DNA from: Cunninghamella blakesleeana
Lineage: Eukaryota; Mucoromycota; Mucoromycetes; Mucorales; Cunninghamellaceae
Assembly: GCA_017871115.1 (NCBI GenBank)
Contig: JAFCIZ010000001.1
Location: forward strand, 5,803,501 to 5,867,500
Direction: 5' to 3'
Length of the DNA: 64,000 nt
A model generated the notes under the pieces. It was given only the letters and a program-made list of their open reading frames with translations, did no database searches and had not been told where the DNA came from. Positions 1-10,592 of the stretch are shown piece by piece (position 1 is the first letter of the stretch; every line of letters starts with the position of its first letter). The translations under genes were made by a program, and so were the position numbers.

Positions 1-446
1 CTTTATTTTTCAAATACAGCGACTTTCTCTTTCTTTCTATTCGAAAAAGGCATTGTAGGTAACATATACTATAGTTGGATGGATATATACATACTCTTTA
101 AAATAGTCTATCCATCATTATTTTTTTTAAATGGATGAAAGGATGGATTCAATAATGGATGGATGTTTATTTGATTAATAAGAATGGATAGCGATTTTTT
201 TAAATGGATGGATCACCAATTTGAAATTATAGAATAAAAAATGGATTGAGATATTTATATAAATGGATTCAGCATATATTGATGGATAGACTTATTTTTT
301 TAGACTGTTATAATATTACCCAAACGATATATAAAAATGAATAATATATATAGAATATAATAACTAGACATATTGAAGGATATAAAAACTGACATATATA
401 ATATATATATATATATACATATACAAATACGTAAATTATATAGACC
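1..446 (+). promoter_or_regulatory. RPL13 upstream region with GGATGGAT repeats and probable leader intron
   Basis: This stretch holds no ORF. A pyrimidine-rich tract at about 22-40 is typical of ribosomal-protein transcription starts. It is followed by a possible donor (GTAACA at 59) and, just before the ATG, by TATATAG ending at 443, so a leader intron of 59-443 is plausible. Inside it GGATGGAT occurs at 77-84, 141-148, 157-164 and 206-213, with further single ATGGAT copies near 131, 184, 241, 264 and 281. The same motif lies upstream of RPL10 and, inverted, RPS10. Confidence 0.6.
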
Positions 447-699
447 ATGGTATTAAAGCACAATAACCAATTGCCCAACCAACACTTCCGTAAGCAATGG
501 CAACGTCGCGTTAAGACTTGGTTCGATCAAGCTGGTCGTAAGAAGTCTCGCAGAGTTGCTCGTGTTCAAAAAGCTACTGCTATTGCTCCTCGTCCTGTTG
601 ATGGTCTCCTTCGTCCTGCTGTTCGTTGCCCTACTCTTCGTTACAACATGAAGTTAAGATCCGGTCGTGGTTTCACTCTTGAAGAACTCAAGGTATATT

Positions 700-730
<31 letters not shown>

Positions 731-1522
731 AAAAAAAATAGTTAAAAAAAGAACAATAGAGATAAAAAAAAAGTTAAAATATTTTAGTTTTAATTATATA
801 TATAAATGATCTTAATTTTATTTTATTTTATTTATTTTAAATAATGACAATAGGAAGCTGGTCTTACTGCCAAATATGCTCGTACTGTTGGTATTGCTGT
901 TGATCACCGTCGTCGCAACAAGTCTCAAGAATCTCTTGAACTTAATGTCCAAAGATTAAAGGCTTACCAAGCTAAGCTTATTGTCTTCCCTCGTAGAGCT
1001 GGCCATGCCAAGAAAGGTGACTCTGAAGTAAGTTTATATAAATATTTATAGGATGATGATAATTCTTAAAAAAGAGTCGTAAAAAAAAGGTCTTTATGCA
1101 AACAATAATAATAATGAAAAAATGCTTTTTTTTATTGATTATGTATTAATATATTTATATTTTATTTTAAAAAAAATAGGCTACCGAAGTTGCTGCTGCT
1201 GTTCAACTCAAGAGTGCTCTCTTCCCCATTGAACAAGTTTCTAAAGCTCCTGAAGCTCGTGCCATCACTGCTGATGAAAAGAAGGTTAATGCTTACATGA
1301 AACTTCGTTATGCTCGTTCTGCTGCTCGTACCCTTGGTGCTCGTGAAAAACGTGCCCGTGATAAGGCTGAAGAAGAAGCTAACAAGGTAAAAAAATAATG
1401 ATAAAATAAAAGGATAAATATGGATGATATAGATAATGAATTGAAATATATTAATACTATATTTTTTTCTTTTTTTTCTTTTTTTAAAAACTTTTAACAT
1501 TGAATTCTTTTAGAAAAAATAA
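447..1522 (+). CDS. RPL13: 60S ribosomal protein L13 (eL13)
   Basis: Structural protein of the large cytosolic ribosomal subunit. Four exons: 447-692, 854-1027, 1180-1386 and 1514-1522, giving 211 aa, the usual eL13 length. The N-terminus [19 protein letters not shown] and the segment [16 protein letters not shown] are clear eL13 signatures. The context ACCATGG is a strong start. The last exon is only nine bases (Lys-Lys-stop). If the third intron is retained, the reading ends almost the same way (Val-Lys-Lys-stop), so splicing there makes little difference to the protein. Codon use is C-ending and biased (CGT, GTC, AAG), unlike the AT-rich neighbours, as expected for high expression. Family assignment is certain; the terminal mini-exon is likely but unproven. 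Confidence 0.95.
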
Positions 1523-2284
1523 ATGGACCATTCCTTTGTATAACATAACTTTAGAATACGTCTATTATTGTGCTAATTTAATTTCATTTTATCTGTATTG
1601 TTCCCTTTCAAAATAAATCCCAACATAATAAAAAGAAAAAAACGCGTAGTGAAATTTAATATCCATTTTTTCTTGAATAAAAATGAAAAATTCATGCATT
1701 TTTTTTAAAAAAACAAGTGTTGATCCATCAAGAGAGTAATTACTTTTTTCTTTGTTCAAGGCTCGGACTTTATATTAAGCTATCTATTTTTTATTAAAAA
1801 AGCATGATTTTATTACATATTAAAAAAGAAATCATGAATAAATGTCAAATTTGAATATAATATGCCAATCGATAAAGTTAAAAATAAAGAATTTGAAAGC
1901 TCATTAATACTTGGCTGGTTTTAAATGACACATTTAAGTTAGATATCCATTTATTTATTTTTTCACAATTAGCCAGTTGATTCGAAATTTTAATGAACTA
2001 GCTTTCATTTATTAATCTATAAAAAAATATTGAAGCGGGAGTTGATGTAGTAAAAAATCAAGATAAACGAATAATGAAAAATAAAAAAATATAAATGTTC
2101 ATATATATACAATTATAATGGCTAAAAAATAAATTAAAAAAAGACCATAATGACTAAATTTTATACACGCTGTAGCCTATTATTAGTTTAAATACAAATG
2201 ATATATTATAAAACGATAATTATAGCTAAAAATGAAAAAAGAAAATAGTGAAGATTTATTATGTATATAAAAGACGATCTTTTT

Positions 2285-2315
<31 letters not shown>

Positions 2316-2685
2316 GAAACTTTTTTTTTGTGGTTCATTGATTTTTTTTAAAAAGCTTGAAAATATATTAATGGTGGCTGTGTGTATGGGTTATAAAATT
2401 GTGACCAATAAAAACTTACAACGATCGACTTTTCATATACTTTTTCTTAAAAATAAAAAAATGGAATACATATTAACTTTATTAATGATATGTGTAACAA
2501 AAAAAATATGCTTGCGATCAGTTTTTATACCGAAAGCAAAACAAAGAATGAAAGAAAAAATTGAAAAAAACTGATGATTTATTATAATTGTATAAATTAA
2601 AAAAGCAAAAAACATGTGTGATTATTTAAAGGAGGATGACGTATTTTAATTAATTTATTTATATATGAATAACAATAATAATAAA
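1523..2685. other. Intergenic, convergent 3' ends (RPL13 and zinc transporter)
   Basis: AT-rich sequence between two convergent genes. Short reading frames near 2250-2610 on both strands are low-complexity (poly-Ile, Phe, Lys) and show no family likeness. A (TAA)n microsatellite lies near 2289-2314. I see no gene here. Confidence 0.6.
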
Positions 2686-3917
2686 CTAAACTTCATTCCA
2701 AGCAATCATTGTCATAAGACCTAAACCAACCAACATGGAAGTAAATTCAGCAAAAGCTTGACGTTTATCCTTTTGAACTTTTCCACTAACATTCAATAAT
2801 TCAGGTACTACACCTACAGTAGCAATATATAAAAATCCACCAGCAGTAAAAGGAATCACAAGATCACCCCAATGTAAATCTGTACCAAATAAGCCAACAT
2901 GATCTTTTTCTATGTGTGATGAAGATGAAGAAACTAAAGAAGCCTCTTGAATAAAAATCCCAATAAATGTGCCAAGGAAGGCGCCAATGGCTGTAGTAAA
3001 TTGTGCCAACATGGCTCTTTGTTTTGAAAATCCGGATTGAATTAATATAGCATAATCACCTACTTCATGAGGAATTTCATGGAAAAACACCGCAACGGCA
3101 GTAGTAGCGCCAACAGCAGGAGAAGCATAAAAAGAAGCAGCCATAGCTAATCCGTCTGTCATATTGTGAGTAAAATCAGCAAATAAATTTAAATAAGCAC
3201 TTAATTTAATACTTGAATCTTGTTGATGATCTTTTTCTTTTTCTTCTTTGTCTTCTTCTTTGTCATTATCTTGTTCCTTTGTTCCTTTTCTTTGACGTAA
3301 TCCTTCATGTTCTACATGTTGTTGACTATCTTTATCTGACTCTTTTTTATTATCTTCTTCTTTATGATGATGAGAGTGAGAATGGGAATGGCCGTGACCA
3401 TGATCATGTCCACCGCCACCATTAAGTACTCGCATCATTTTGTCCATAACAAAGAAAAAGAAAAACCCTCCAAAAATGCCTAAACCAATAAGTACATTTT
3501 TTTTGTTGTCAATTTCTACTACTGCTGTATGAGAGTGAGAGTGTCCTTCTTCATGTTCTCCAAGAAAAGCGTGAGGTAATAAATGTAAAAAGACATCACC
3601 AAGTAATCCACCTAAATAAATATACAATACAATTTAAATTAGATGTAAGTATTAAATATATTGTCCTTTTAATAAAAAGCGCGTTTTTTTTTTCTTTCTT
3701 CATCCCTTTTTTACATAGATGAATATAATTTTATTTTATTTTTTCTATTACCAACTGCAAAGCTAACCAATACATTAAGAGCATCCGTATTAATATTAGG
3801 AGGGACAAAATAAAGTAATAAATTAGGGAAAATAGAGATATAAGCGGTAGCTAAAAGTGAATTTACCATAGCACTGCCAGGAAATAAAAAGGCAAATGCC
3901 TGGGCTTGAAGGGACAT
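2686..3917 (-). CDS. YKE4: ZIP-family zinc transporter, ZIP7/KE4 (Yke4) type
   Basis: Membrane transporter moving zinc into the cytosol; members of this branch sit in the ER or Golgi (known for ZIP7 and yeast Yke4). Two exons, 3917-3752 and 3611-2686, join in the codon for the first Gly of GGLLGDVFLHLLPH to give 363 aa. The LIV-1 subfamily signature HEIPHEVGD (about residue 233) and the partner motif HNMTDGLA (about 203) supply the metal-site residues. Two His-rich cytosolic loops (HEEGHSHSHT; HDHGHGHSHSHSHHH) flank the third membrane helix, followed by a Lys/Asp/Glu-rich linker. The start opens directly into a hydrophobic segment. Shares a 380-base divergent promoter with the SWIB gene. Confidence 0.9.
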
Positions 3918-4297
3918 GATTTATATATTATTTATTAATATAAAATAATAATAATAATATAATAATAATAATAGTAATAATAATAAAAAAAGAAAGAAAA
4001 AAAGAAGAAAAAGAAAAAGAGAGATAAAACAATTTTTTATTATTTTTTAAAAAAGAAAGAAAATTGGCACAAAATTATTAAATTAAAGGTCCGGTTTATA
4101 TTTTTTTCACCCTTCTGTATTAAAAAAAGGAAGTGCTGATTTATTTATTTTTTATTTTTTCTTCCACTTTACTTTTACTCTTTTTCTTCCTCTCTCCTTT
4201 TATATATATATATCTATATAGGTATATAGGTATAGATATATAGATATATCCGGTAACCGTTTTATTATTCAGTTTATTTTATAAATATTCATCAGAT
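3918..4297. promoter_or_regulatory. Divergent promoter between zinc transporter and SWIB gene
   Basis: Contains (TAA)n and (TA)n runs, a T/C-rich stretch near 4150-4200, and a 9-base palindrome CGGTAACCG near 4251. No further known element is recognised. Confidence 0.4.
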
Positions 4298-4364
4298 ATG
4301 GATGTCAATCGTTTTAAACCTAGAATTATAGGTGCAATAAAAAATAATAATAAAGCTCTATAGA

Positions 4365-4396
<32 letters not shown>

Positions 4397-5341
4397 AAAA
4401 ATAAAAATAAAAATAAAAATAAAAACTTGTACACTAATACTAATATTGTTATTATATATTATTATGATATGATATTTTATTTACAAATATTATAGAAATA
4501 TTACGTTCTTCAGATCTTGATACCATTACTAGCAAGTCAGTACGTAAAATACTTCAAAGAGAAACCAGTGAATCTTTAGAGGAATATAAAAAACCGCTCA
4601 GTGCCTTGATTATAGAATGTTTGGATATTGTTAATGATCCAACAACAGCAAACAAGTCCTCTCCAGTAGTAACATCACATAACAACGATACAACATCGAC
4701 TAAAATAAAAAATCCTTCTACTGCAATACCATCTAAGAAACCAACAATAAATAATAAAAAATCAACAAGTAAAAAAAGAAGTTCAGCAACAATTGATTCA
4801 GATGATGAAGATAATTCAAATAAATCGACAAAGAAAATTAAAAAAGCACCCAAAAAAAGAAATATAGATGAAGCAAAAATACAAAAAAATCCTTTTACGA
4901 AATCATGGTTATTAAGTTCAACATTAAGTGATGTGGTTGGTGTTAAGACGGTAATTTAATTTTTTTATTTCCCCTTCTTTTTTTTTTAAAAAAGAGATAT
5001 TTAACTTATCCCTTATTTTACTTTTTGGATATACATATACTTATTTCATTATATATATTATATTATATTATATTGCAATATATTGTATTATTGTTATATT
5101 CTTTGTACATGTTTTGATTATTTAGTTATCAAGACCAGGTGTTGTAAAAGCTTTATGGGTGTATATAAAAGCAAATAATCTTCAAGACCCAGCTAACAAA
5201 CAAAATATTTTATGCGATGATAAATTAAAGCGTGTTTTTGAAGGGGAAGATAAGGTCAACTGTTTTACTATGAATAAATATATCGGAAAACATCTATCAG
5301 ATTTACCTGAAGGTTACTTGGAACAGAATAAAATTGAATGA
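4298..5341 (+). CDS. DEK_C plus SWIB-domain protein (Uaf30/Tri1 type)
   Basis: Probable chromatin or rDNA-transcription factor. Three exons: 4298-4331, 4496-4950 and 5126-5341, 234 aa. The N-terminal DEK_C domain (MDVNRFKPRIIEILRSSDLD, then TITSKSVRKILQ) spans residues 1 to about 55. A Lys/Ser/Asp-rich linker with SDDEDNSNKSTKKIKK follows. The C-terminal SWIB/MDM2 fold starts at about 160 (LSRPGVVKALWVYIKANNLQDP, ILCDDKLKRVF). The same order is found in yeast Tri1 and in Uaf30, a subunit of the Pol I upstream activating factor; which one this matches cannot be decided here. The first donor is the unusual GTGCAA; skipping it gives a stop at about 4363. Confidence 0.88.
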
Positions 5342-5818
5342 TTTAATATTAAAAATTTAAAATTTAAAAATAAAATTAAAAAAAACTAGATAAGCATTTC
5401 ATTACCTAATAATCATAAGTCATATAGCATGATTTTTTTTTTTATTTTATCTTTTAATAGTTTTATTATTTTTTTGTTTATATCTGTCTTTTAAAAGCAA
5501 CCATGTTATATATATATATATATAATTCTTTAAAAGGATATACCAATTATCTTTGTTTTATTATGAAAATGCCAGTCCCTTTAGTTTTTTATCCGCGTGA
5601 TTGTTTGAAATGATTGTTTATATGTTTCCACTTTTCCACTTAGCTTTTTTTATTCTCTCTTTTCACTTCTCCCCCCTTTAATTTTTTTTTTTTTTTTTTT
5701 GCTTTTTTCCCCTACTTAAAAAAAATATTTTTGATTCTTTATTTTACCTTTCTTTCTTTATCTTTATTTTTTTTTTTTTTAAAAAAAAAAAATCTGTTTA
5801 TTGTAATAAAAGAAAGAC
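5342..5818. other. Intergenic, promoter of the Ser/His-rich gene
   Basis: Contains C/T-rich stretches (5640-5730) and a T-run/A-run junction at about 5767-5791 just upstream of the next start. No gene seen. Confidence 0.5.
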
Positions 5819-6895
5819 ATGTCATTAATGGAAACCCGTCCAAGATCATCAAGCTATAGTAGAAAAAGTCATATTATAGCAAGTTACCCTAGTGTAACCA
5901 CAGCCATTACATCGTCCTCACCACCATCCAAACATCATAGTAGAAGACGTAAAAGTCAACATCGATTAAGTAATGCGTCTTTAGTATCCTCCTCATCTTC
6001 TTATCATAGTTTTTATTCAACCTCATCCTCCACAGCATCCACGAGAAGATCTTATGAATCATCACCCAATCATCATCATTCTTCGTCATCATATAATCCT
6101 TTAAAAACTGTGGAAACTATTTTTTCAAATATTATTGATGCGCTTATATTTACGTCAGCTATTGCAGTGACAGCTTATAATTATTGGAGAGGATATATTA
6201 TAGAACAACAGCAACCAAGGTTGTCATCTAGTCAACATTCATCATCATCTTCATCATCTTCATTATCCTCTTCTTCATTAATAATGGATCACCACCATAA
6301 TAACAATAAACACCATCATCATCACAATAGTAATAATATGAAACGATTAAATTCTTTATCACCATCGAATCATTCTTTATCATCTCCAAAATTAATTACT
6401 TCTCCTTCTCATCACAATCATCAACAACACCACCAACAACGTTCTATATCCTCTTCTCCTCCTTTATCATCATCACCACCTTTAAATACTTTTTCTAAAT
6501 GGAAATCCGATATACAGTTGGATTTGAAACGTATGGAAATAGAAACCCCTCCTCAACCTCAAACACAAGGAAATGTAACAAGCAAAAAAAGAATGGTAAA
6601 AAAAGCATGTGCTAATGAATAGATTTTTTCTTTTTTTTAATTTATAATTATAAAAAGAGTCATGGATAAACAAATATTAACCTTTTTTAATTTTTATTAT
6701 TATTATTATTATTAGAATCATCTTACCAAAACTTCGGAACACAAAACAGAAAAAGACGAAAAAGAAAGTATATCAACTAATGACAATGATGATGATGATG
6801 AAGAAGAAGAAGAAGAAGAAGAAGATCGAATGGATCGTATGGATGAAACAGTATTAGCTTTAATTCGTCAAGGTCAAGAAGCATTAACTAGTTAA
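5819..6895 (+). CDS. Low-complexity Ser/His-rich protein with one hydrophobic segment, unknown function
   Basis: Two exons, 5819-6595 and 6716-6895, giving 318 aa; the join follows KKRM with donor GTAAAA. I do not recognise the family. Most of the protein is disordered: Ser-rich to about residue 95, poly-Ser and His/Asn-rich runs at 140-220, and an Asp/Glu block near 276-290. Two segments look folded. One is LKTVETIFSNIIDALIFTSAIAVTAYNYW at about 96-124, partly hydrophobic and possibly membrane-associated. The other is the extreme C-terminus MDETVLALIRQGQEALTS, an amphipathic helix. The exon-2 reading is supported by unbroken frame and a good TATTAG acceptor. Without splicing, the first exon stops after eight more residues. 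Confidence 0.65.
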
Positions 6896-6941
6896 ATTTT
6901 ATATTTTTTGTTCTTAACTTATTTATCTGTTATCATTTATA

Positions 6942-6975
<34 letters not shown>

Positions 6976-7423
6976 TATTATTATTTATTACTATTATATC
7001 CAAATTTATTCTATTTTTATATTATGATGATAATGCTGATGATGATGATTATTATTTATTTACAATAATAAATATACTAAAAAAAAAGCTTTTTTTTTTT
7101 TTTTTTGTATGAACCAACATGTGAAGGAGAAAGGGAATTCCGAAAAATGAACTTGGCGGATCTCCAATAGATATGCAATAAAATTTGAATTATCCTTATA
7201 AAACGTCAAACATTTTGCCCTTATTTTTTTTTTTTTGCTACACATACACAAACATACACACGCACAAAATCTTTTCCCTTTTCCCCCTTATTATTTCAGG
7301 TATGTTCATAATATATTATACTATTTTTCTTCCTTCCTCTTTTATCTTTTATCGTCTTTTGTCTTTTTTTAGTTTATCAAATTTTAAAAAAATGGAATAA
7401 AATAAATGGCTTGATTTATTTAT
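6896..7423. other. Intergenic, convergent 3' region with (ATT)n microsatellites
   Basis: Holds (ATT)n at about 6942-6975, a GATGAT run near 7025 and T/A tracts. A 71-codon frame at 7185-7400 is Phe/Ile/Tyr low-complexity and is not credible as a gene. Confidence 0.5.
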
Positions 7424-7638
7424 TTATTTATTTATTGATGAGTCATCCTTGGCTTGTTTTTTATTACATTCTGCCTGCCTTAATTTCATTAAAGTAATTG
7501 TTTCATAATCTTGGTGTGATAAATTAGGTGCATTTGAAAAGTTTGCCTATTTTTAAAAAAATAAAATAAAATAAGGAAAAAAATAATTAATAAACATTCA
7601 TTCTTTTATCTTTTTTTTTTATCTTTTATGCATGAAGC

Positions 7639-7680
<42 letters not shown>

Positions 7681-8938
7681 TTTACCATTGGAGGAGGTAT
7701 TTTAATATTTTTAAATATGGATGATGAGGATGAATGGTTTGTTTTAAATAAAGGCTTTCCAGGAGAGGATGTCATGGAAGATCTAGAATCTGTTGATAAC
7801 ATGGCACGTAATTCTTTTCTTTTTTCTTCATCTCTATTCATTTTTGTAATGATAGCTGGTTCTTGACCTGAAGCCCATTCTATTGTTTCAAACGATGATA
7901 ATGCTGGATTGGTATATTTACTTGTCATTACTGCATGCTATACATGAATAGATATATATACATATATATATAAATAAACAAATCATTAATACAAAAATAT
8001 ATATGTATATATAGACTTTATTTAGATAAAGTTTTTTATTTTTCCTTTTTTCCTTTTTTAAAAAACAAATACTTACTGCATTCACTACTGAATTAAAAAC
8101 AACCAGGGCACGACATTTTTTTTTTTCTGCCAAGAGCTCTACATCCGTAGCACCTAAAGGTTGAAGTAATGCAATTAAATCCTCTGTTGTAAAAGGGTGT
8201 TTTTTCTTTTTCCATTTAAATTTCAACGCATAATCTACATCTTTTGTTTCTGGGACTTTTTCTATTAATAATCAATCCATCGATAAAATAAAAGGTATAT
8301 TTATAAAAGTCAAATAAACAAATAAATGATCCATATACATATATTATATTTATTCTACAATTATTCCATATTCATTCTATTTTCAATTTACCTTCTTCCT
8401 CTTTTCTTTTTCTTAATTCTTCCTCTTCTTGTCTTTCTCTCTCCCTTTGTTCTCTTCGTTTTGCTAGTTCTGCTGCATGCTGAGCTTTTAATTGATCTTG
8501 TTCTTGTTTTACTTTTTTTGCCTTTTGTTCTTGTTCTTCCAGCTCTTCTTGTGCTTTACGTCTTTTACTATCCATTTCCTGTTTTTTCTTTTTTTGTTCT
8601 AATCTTGCTCTATATATATTATCGTAAGCGGCTCTTCTTTTTGGATCCAATAACGTTTCATATCCTTGTGTTAATTTATGAAATAATACAGCTATATAAA
8701 GTATAATATAATATATATACAAGTTAGATTAAAAGAGTTGGTAATATTGGATCTATATTATATATATATATATATCTGTATAATAGAAAATGAAAAGTTT
8801 ATATATACCTGCATCAGGACTTGGATTTTTATCTGGATGTACCGCTAGGGCTTTTTTTCTATATGCCTTTTTAATATCCGTATCTATAGCTGTGATTTGA
8901 ACACCTAACAATTCATAATAATCTATATTATCATCCAT
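7424..8938 (-). CDS. DNAJC17: DNAJC17/Cwf23-type J-domain protein with C-terminal RRM
   Basis: Spliceosome-associated J protein (established for human DNAJC17 and fission yeast Cwf23). Five exons: 8938-8809, 8691-8392, 8261-8077, 7937-7686 and 7546-7424, 329 aa. The J domain covers residues 5 to about 72 with the HPD tripeptide in AVHPDKNPS and the end motif [13 protein letters not shown] long charged helix rich in Lys, Glu and Gln runs to about 145. The RRM-like region follows: [29 protein letters not shown], then [12 protein letters not shown]. The tail [10 protein letters not shown] and [17 protein letters not shown] end match family order. Length is close to human (304 aa). The fourth-exon acceptor (TAG then CAT GCA GTA) was chosen because the alternative AG gives a stop. 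Confidence 0.9.
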
Positions 8939-9841
8939 TGTTTAGATTTATTATTCTAATAGAGTAAAAAAAAATTGGAAAAGAAAAAACTGCGAGAAAA
9001 AAAATCATGAATTTAAAAATCCTTTTAAACTCCGAGTTTTTAAAAAATGTGCATTTTTTTCTTCATCTTTTTTATTATGCGTATTAAATTATTTCGATAC
9101 TTGTATACATAGTAAAATACTCTAGCTCGTTTGATTTATTAAAATTATGTAAAATAATATACATACTGTTTTTTTCTCTTATTATTATGCATTTACACAG
9201 CTGATTTTCTTTTCAATAAGTAATTGGTCATAAACTATTTAATAAGTATCATGTACGTTTTTTGAACACTTTCAATTCTCCAATTGTTTTTTTAGCAGCT
9301 TATATCTTATTTATATATTCAAGTATATTATGATCTAAATAAAATAAAATATAAAAATCATGAATGCCACACATAGTGTACTTTAACTACATACAATTAT
9401 ACTCAAAGACTTGCATAGATATTTCCTTTTTAAGATATCCGATTGACCTTTAAAAAGAATGGTAGAATGAAGTATAGTTTTATTTCTATTTTTCAAAAAA
9501 AAAAAAAAGGTAAACAATTGGATATAATTTAATATAATAATCCATAAATAACAATTATCTTGGTGAACGGTTATGATTAATAAATGGTTCTTTATAACAA
9601 AAGAAAGTTAGTATAGAGATAGATAAATATTAAGTAGGTGACTGTTATAGCTTAGTGGGGATCAAAATTCATTGGCTTTGCGGTCAGGACTGTTGTATAA
9701 AAAAATTTACTTGAAAAATTTTTTTTTTCACCTTTCTTTTTCTCATTAAATTTTTTTTCTTCCCTTGTCTTTTTTCTTTCTTTTGTTTACACTTTTATTT
9801 TTTTATATATATATATTATTTAATTTATTAATTTATTTTAG
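8939..9841. other. Non-coding stretch upstream of the snoRNA host gene, with a possible structured RNA
   Basis: No protein gene. A candidate intron (GTAAAC at 9510 to AG at 9841) encloses a stretch of higher GC at 9540-9705. It can form a stem of GACTGT with GCGGTC around a second stem of AGCTTAGTG with CATTGGCT (about 9650-9686). It lacks convincing C/D boxes or an H/ACA tail, so I do not classify it. TATATATATATA near 9804 may be a host-gene TATA element. Confidence 0.35.
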
Positions 9842-9970
9842 TATAGTATGATTTATTATAGATAAATAATATATATATTTCTTTATTTTATAATGTAAGT
9901 AAACATAATTCTGTATATATATGTATATTATTAAAAATAATTGGGAAAAGAGAATATTAAAGAAAAAATA

Positions 9971-10066
9971 GAAATGACAAGTGATGTTATTCTTTTTACG
10001 TCAAACAAACTAGAGTTTCTGATTAAAATATATGCTGTGAACTTTATATTCTGATATTGTCATTTC
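9971..10066 (+). ncRNA. snR78: C/D box snoRNA, snR78-like (predicted 25S Um2421 guide)
   Basis: Box C GTGATGT at 9981-9987, D' CTGA at 10019-10022, D CTGA at 10051-10054. A perfect 9-bp terminal stem joins GAAATGACA (9971-9979) and TGTCATTTC (10058-10066). The 11 bases CAAACTAGAGT (10006-10016) before D' are the antisense of the 25S segment ACUCUAGUUUG. The fifth base from D' pairs with the U of GACU. That is the Um2421 site methylated through snR78 in yeast (rRNA sequence and site from memory). Confidence 0.8.
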
Positions 10067-10251
10067 TTTTTAATATTTTTTTTATTTGAAAAGCATTCCT
10101 TACAAAAAAACATTTCTAATTAGTATTTTGCTTTTTATTTATTTATATAGAAATTACATTTTTTTTATATTTTATCCCTCTATCACGGAATTCATATTTA
10201 AAAAAGGTAAACATTGTAAAATATATACAATATTTTTTTTAAAAAAATAAA

Positions 10252-10341
10252 AAATTATCGATGATGATTGAAAACTTTGTTGGAATTACCGTCTGATATT
10301 AATGAAGACAATTTTCGCTGGCTGCATTGCTGAGATAATTT
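10252..10341 (+). ncRNA. snR77: C/D box snoRNA, snR77-like (predicted 18S Um578 guide)
   Basis: Box C ATGATGA at 10261-10267, D' CTGA at 10293-10296, C' ATGAAGA at 10302-10308, D CTGA at 10330-10333. The terminal stem is AAATTATC (10252-10259) with GATAATTT (10334-10341). The guide GGAATTACCGT (10282-10292) is antisense to the universal 18S segment GCGGUAAUUCC, with one G-U pair. The fifth base from D' is an A opposite the U known as yeast Um578. This is the most textbook-like of the five. Confidence 0.88.
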
Positions 10342-10492
10342 ATTATTTTTAACATATATAAATATATCATTTATTCTTTTTATTCACTCTACTTTTATTT
10401 TTTGTTTTTTAGATTGATATAATATGATCTTTTTTCTTGGCTAAAAAGATTTTATTTATGGTAAGTTCTTTTTATTTTTACAAATGATGGAT

Positions 10493-10592
10493 TATATTAT
10501 CAAATGATGACATTCTAGATGACGAGTCAGACGAGTATTTCGGTGTTGACAACCTTTTTTATTTACCATTCATGCAATACTGACATAATATA
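10493..10592 (+). ncRNA. snR75: C/D box snoRNA, snR75-like (predicted 25S Gm2288 guide)
   Basis: Box C ATGATGA at 10504-10510, variant D' CAGA at 10528-10531, C'-like TGTTGA at 10544-10549, D CTGA at 10580-10583. The stem is TATATTAT (10493-10500) with ATAATATA (10585-10592). The guide TAGATGACGAG (10516-10526) is antisense to 25S CUCGUCAUCUA. The fifth base from D' pairs with the G of CUCG, the Gm2288 site served by yeast snR75. A second 10-base match, CCATTCATGC (10566-10575), to 25S GCAUGAAUGG lies before D but leaves four unpaired bases next to the box. Confidence 0.8.

Noticed and set aside
1040..1130. snoRNA in RPL13 intron 2, suggested by GGATGATGAT
   Set aside because: No D box and no terminal stem within range.
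2248..2574. 108-codon plus-strand frame
   Set aside because: Low-complexity Ile/Lys/Phe composition, overlaps another frame on the other strand, no motif.
8326..8706. 126-codon frame, Leu/Phe-rich
   Set aside because: Antisense shadow of the charged helix of the DNAJC17-type gene.
9640..9705. Possible tRNA or C/D snoRNA
   Set aside because: No B-box (GGTTCRANYCC), no cloverleaf, no CTGA box; kept only as an unclassified structured segment.
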